From: an uncultured Chlorobiota bacterium
GTDB taxonomy: Bacteria; Bacteroidota; Kapaibacteriia; OLB7
Assembly (NCBI GenBank): GCA_946481475.1
Contig: CAMLOB010000156.1
Span: 1 to 7,897, forward strand
Direction of reading: 5' to 3'
DNA: 7,897 bases
Position numbers and translations under genes: made by a program
Shown: piece after piece, positions 7,154-7,897 of the stretch
Layout of the letters: every line of letters begins with the position of its first letter
Numbering within the stretch: position 1 is the first letter of the stretch
The notes under the pieces: generated by a model
The model's database searches: none
Told to the model about the DNA's origin: nothing
Seen by the model: only the letters and a program-made list of their open reading frames with translations

Positions 7154-7188
7154 AAAAGCCGCATGGAGCTGTCCGTGCGGCTTTTTTT
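7154..7188 (+). terminator. Intrinsic terminator of the transglycosylase gene
   Basis: AGCCGCATGG (7157-7166) pairs with CCGTGCGGCT (7173-7182), ten pairs including one T-G wobble, around a 6-nt loop. Three A before the stem can add A-T pairs. A run of seven T (7182-7188) follows. It begins 27 nt after the stop codon. Confidence 0.9.
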
Positions 7189-7197
7189 CGTGCCGAT

Positions 7198-7239
7198 CCC
7201 GATTCTCGAATTTCGATTGACGATTTTCAATTACCGAAG
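7198..7239. repeat. Degenerate heptanucleotide array, consensus NNCGATT
   Basis: Six consecutive 7-nt units share the pattern NNCGATT: for example CCCGATT (7198-7204), TTCGATT (7212-7218) and GACGATT (7219-7225), with more diverged units CTCGAAT, TTCAATT and ACCGAAG in the same register. It starts 10 nt after the T-run of the upstream terminator and lies in non-coding DNA. Confidence 0.6.
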
Positions 7240-7271
7240 TATCCGCTACCCTTCCCTTTTTCTTTGGCATC

Positions 7272-7384
7272 AGTTCTGAGCCTTGAGCGAAGAGCTGTCA
7301 GCTTTCAGCCGGTAGAGAGCTCCTGATTCCTGTCTCTCGACTCGCAACTATTCAACATTCGCACATCGCACTTCCATCTTCCCC
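7272..7384. repeat. Degenerate heptanucleotide array, AGC-type passing to TTC-type
   Basis: From 7272 to 7320 there are seven 7-nt units all beginning with AG, five of them with AGC: AGCCTTG (7279-7285, identical to a unit of the array at the left window edge), AGCTGTC (7293-7299), AGCTTTC (7300-7306). The same 7-nt register can be followed on: TCCTGAT and TCCTGTC at 7321-7334, then units built on TTC, TCG and CAAC to about 7383. The segment 7350-7374 matches 7449-7473 at 23 of 25 positions. The AGC part is clear; the later part is more diverged. Confidence 0.6.
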
Positions 7385-7448
7385 TCCAGTCAGTACTTCA
7401 GCATTCGACTGATTGCAATGCCCCAAGTATCACCTGACCCTTTCTTTT

Positions 7449-7490
7449 ATTCAACATTCGCAAATCGTACTTCGCAAATCGACATTTGAC
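7449..7490. repeat. Heptanucleotide array, ATTCGCA/AATCGTA-type
   Basis: Six consecutive 7-nt units, with a core close to NWTCGCA, fill 7449-7490: ATTCAAC (7449-7455) and ATTCGCA (7456-7462), ending in ATTTGAC (7484-7490). The 11-mer TTCGCAAATCG occurs twice exactly, at 7457-7467 and 7471-7481, a 14-nt step equal to two units. The first 25 bases are a near copy of 7350-7374. Non-coding, just before the hppA terminator. Confidence 0.7.
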
Positions 7491-7502
7491 ACCCCCCGCT
7501 CC

Positions 7503-7545
7503 AAAAAAAACGAAGGGGAAACGACACCACGCCGTTTCCCCTTCG
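7503..7545 (-). terminator. Intrinsic terminator of hppA
   Basis: Read on the minus strand, a perfect 13-bp stem (7545-7533 with 7523-7511) around a 9-nt loop is followed directly by eight T (7510-7503). It begins 20 nt after the hppA stop codon. On the plus strand no T-run follows, so it acts only for the leftward gene. Confidence 0.93.
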
Positions 7546-7565
7546 CCTTCGATTGATCGACCGGC

Positions 7566-7897
7566 TTACGCCGCTTCTTTCTGAATCCGCATTCCGTAGA
7601 ACGATCTCCAGACGAAGAAGACCGAGATCAGGAAGAAGACTGCAGCGAGCGTGTGAACAAGCCCGCTGTTGTCCACACTCAGACTGACGGCAAGTTCAAC
7701 TGCCAGAAGCCCGAAAAGCGTGGCGAACTTGATGACGGGATTCATCGCCACTGATGACGTGTCCTTGAACGGGTCGCCCACGGTATCGCCGACCACGCTG
7801 GCATCGTGCAGGTCGGTGCCCTTGGCCTTCAGTTCGACCTCCACCACCTTCTTGGCGTTGTCCCACGCGCCCCCGGCATTGGCCATGAAGATGGCCT
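7566..7897 (-). CDS. hppA: Membrane pyrophosphatase, C-terminal part (runs off window)
   Basis: Membrane pyrophosphatases couple PPi hydrolysis to H+ or Na+ pumping across the cytoplasmic membrane. Only the last 109 codons lie in the window; the frame stays open through the edge (reading A-I-F before the first visible Met), so the true start is beyond 7897 and the internal ATG at 7884-7886 is not the start. The conserved block [13 protein letters not shown] is at the visible N-terminal end, followed by [12 protein letters not shown] with the DxxxDxxxD arrangement that binds Mg-PPi in this family. Two hydrophobic segments follow ([19 protein letters not shown] and [18 protein letters not shown]), matching the last two transmembrane helices. 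The tail IQKEAA is short and charged. Residues that decide ion specificity and K+ dependence lie upstream, outside the window, so H+ versus Na+ pumping cannot be told. It converges on the transglycosylase gene. Confidence 0.95.
   Translation of the reverse strand, partial: AIFMANAGGAWDNAKKVVEVELKAKGTDLHDASVVGDTVGDPFKDTSSVAMNPVIKFATLFGLLAVELAVSLSVDNSGLVHTLAAVFFLISVFFVWRSFYGMRIQKEAA

Noticed and set aside
7128..7565. Small RNA or mobile element in the right intergenic region
   Set aside because: No tRNA or known RNA fold, no terminal inverted repeats or transposase frame; terminators and heptamer repeats account for most of it.

Overview
The window looks like ordinary chromosome from a moderately GC-rich member of the Bacteroidota/Chlorobiota (FCB) group, perhaps a Rhodothermia-, Balneola- or Ignavibacteria-like lineage. 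The signs are: exact TAnnTTTG promoter elements (the Bacteroidota -7 box) in front of the HIT and nuoF genes; no Shine-Dalgarno sequence before most starts; an MltD-type LysM lipoprotein; and an H+-PPase C-terminus of the type I associate with this group. The placement is by inference, not by a database search.

Left part (1-2021): a heptanucleotide array at the very edge (1-63), then a minus-strand pair transcribed leftwards, a HIT-family nucleotide hydrolase/phosphorylase gene followed 51 nt later by der, the double-GTPase ribosome assembly factor. Centre left (2022-3586): a 104-nt divergent promoter region, then nuoF, the NADH-binding subunit of complex I, standing alone without nuoE or nuoG and closed by a hairpin that can work as a terminator in both directions. 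Centre (3609-4934): a minus-strand five-helix YIP1-family membrane protein, then a 486-nt non-coding region with several hairpins and the presumed leader of the next gene. Right part (4935-7897): a large lipoprotein lytic transglycosylase with LysM repeats, its intrinsic terminator, about 300 nt of non-coding DNA organised largely in 7-nt units, a strong terminator, and the 3' end of a membrane pyrophosphatase gene (hppA) that runs off the window.

The genes do not form one pathway. Two (nuoF, hppA) concern membrane energy conversion, one (mltD-like) cell-wall turnover, one (der) 50S ribosome maturation, and the YIP1 protein has no known bacterial role. I see no mobile element, CRISPR array, RNA gene or defence system. 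The most unusual structure is the family of degenerate heptanucleotide repeats between genes at both ends of the window, where several different 7-mer families follow one another and one stretch keeps a single 7-nt register over about 110 nt.
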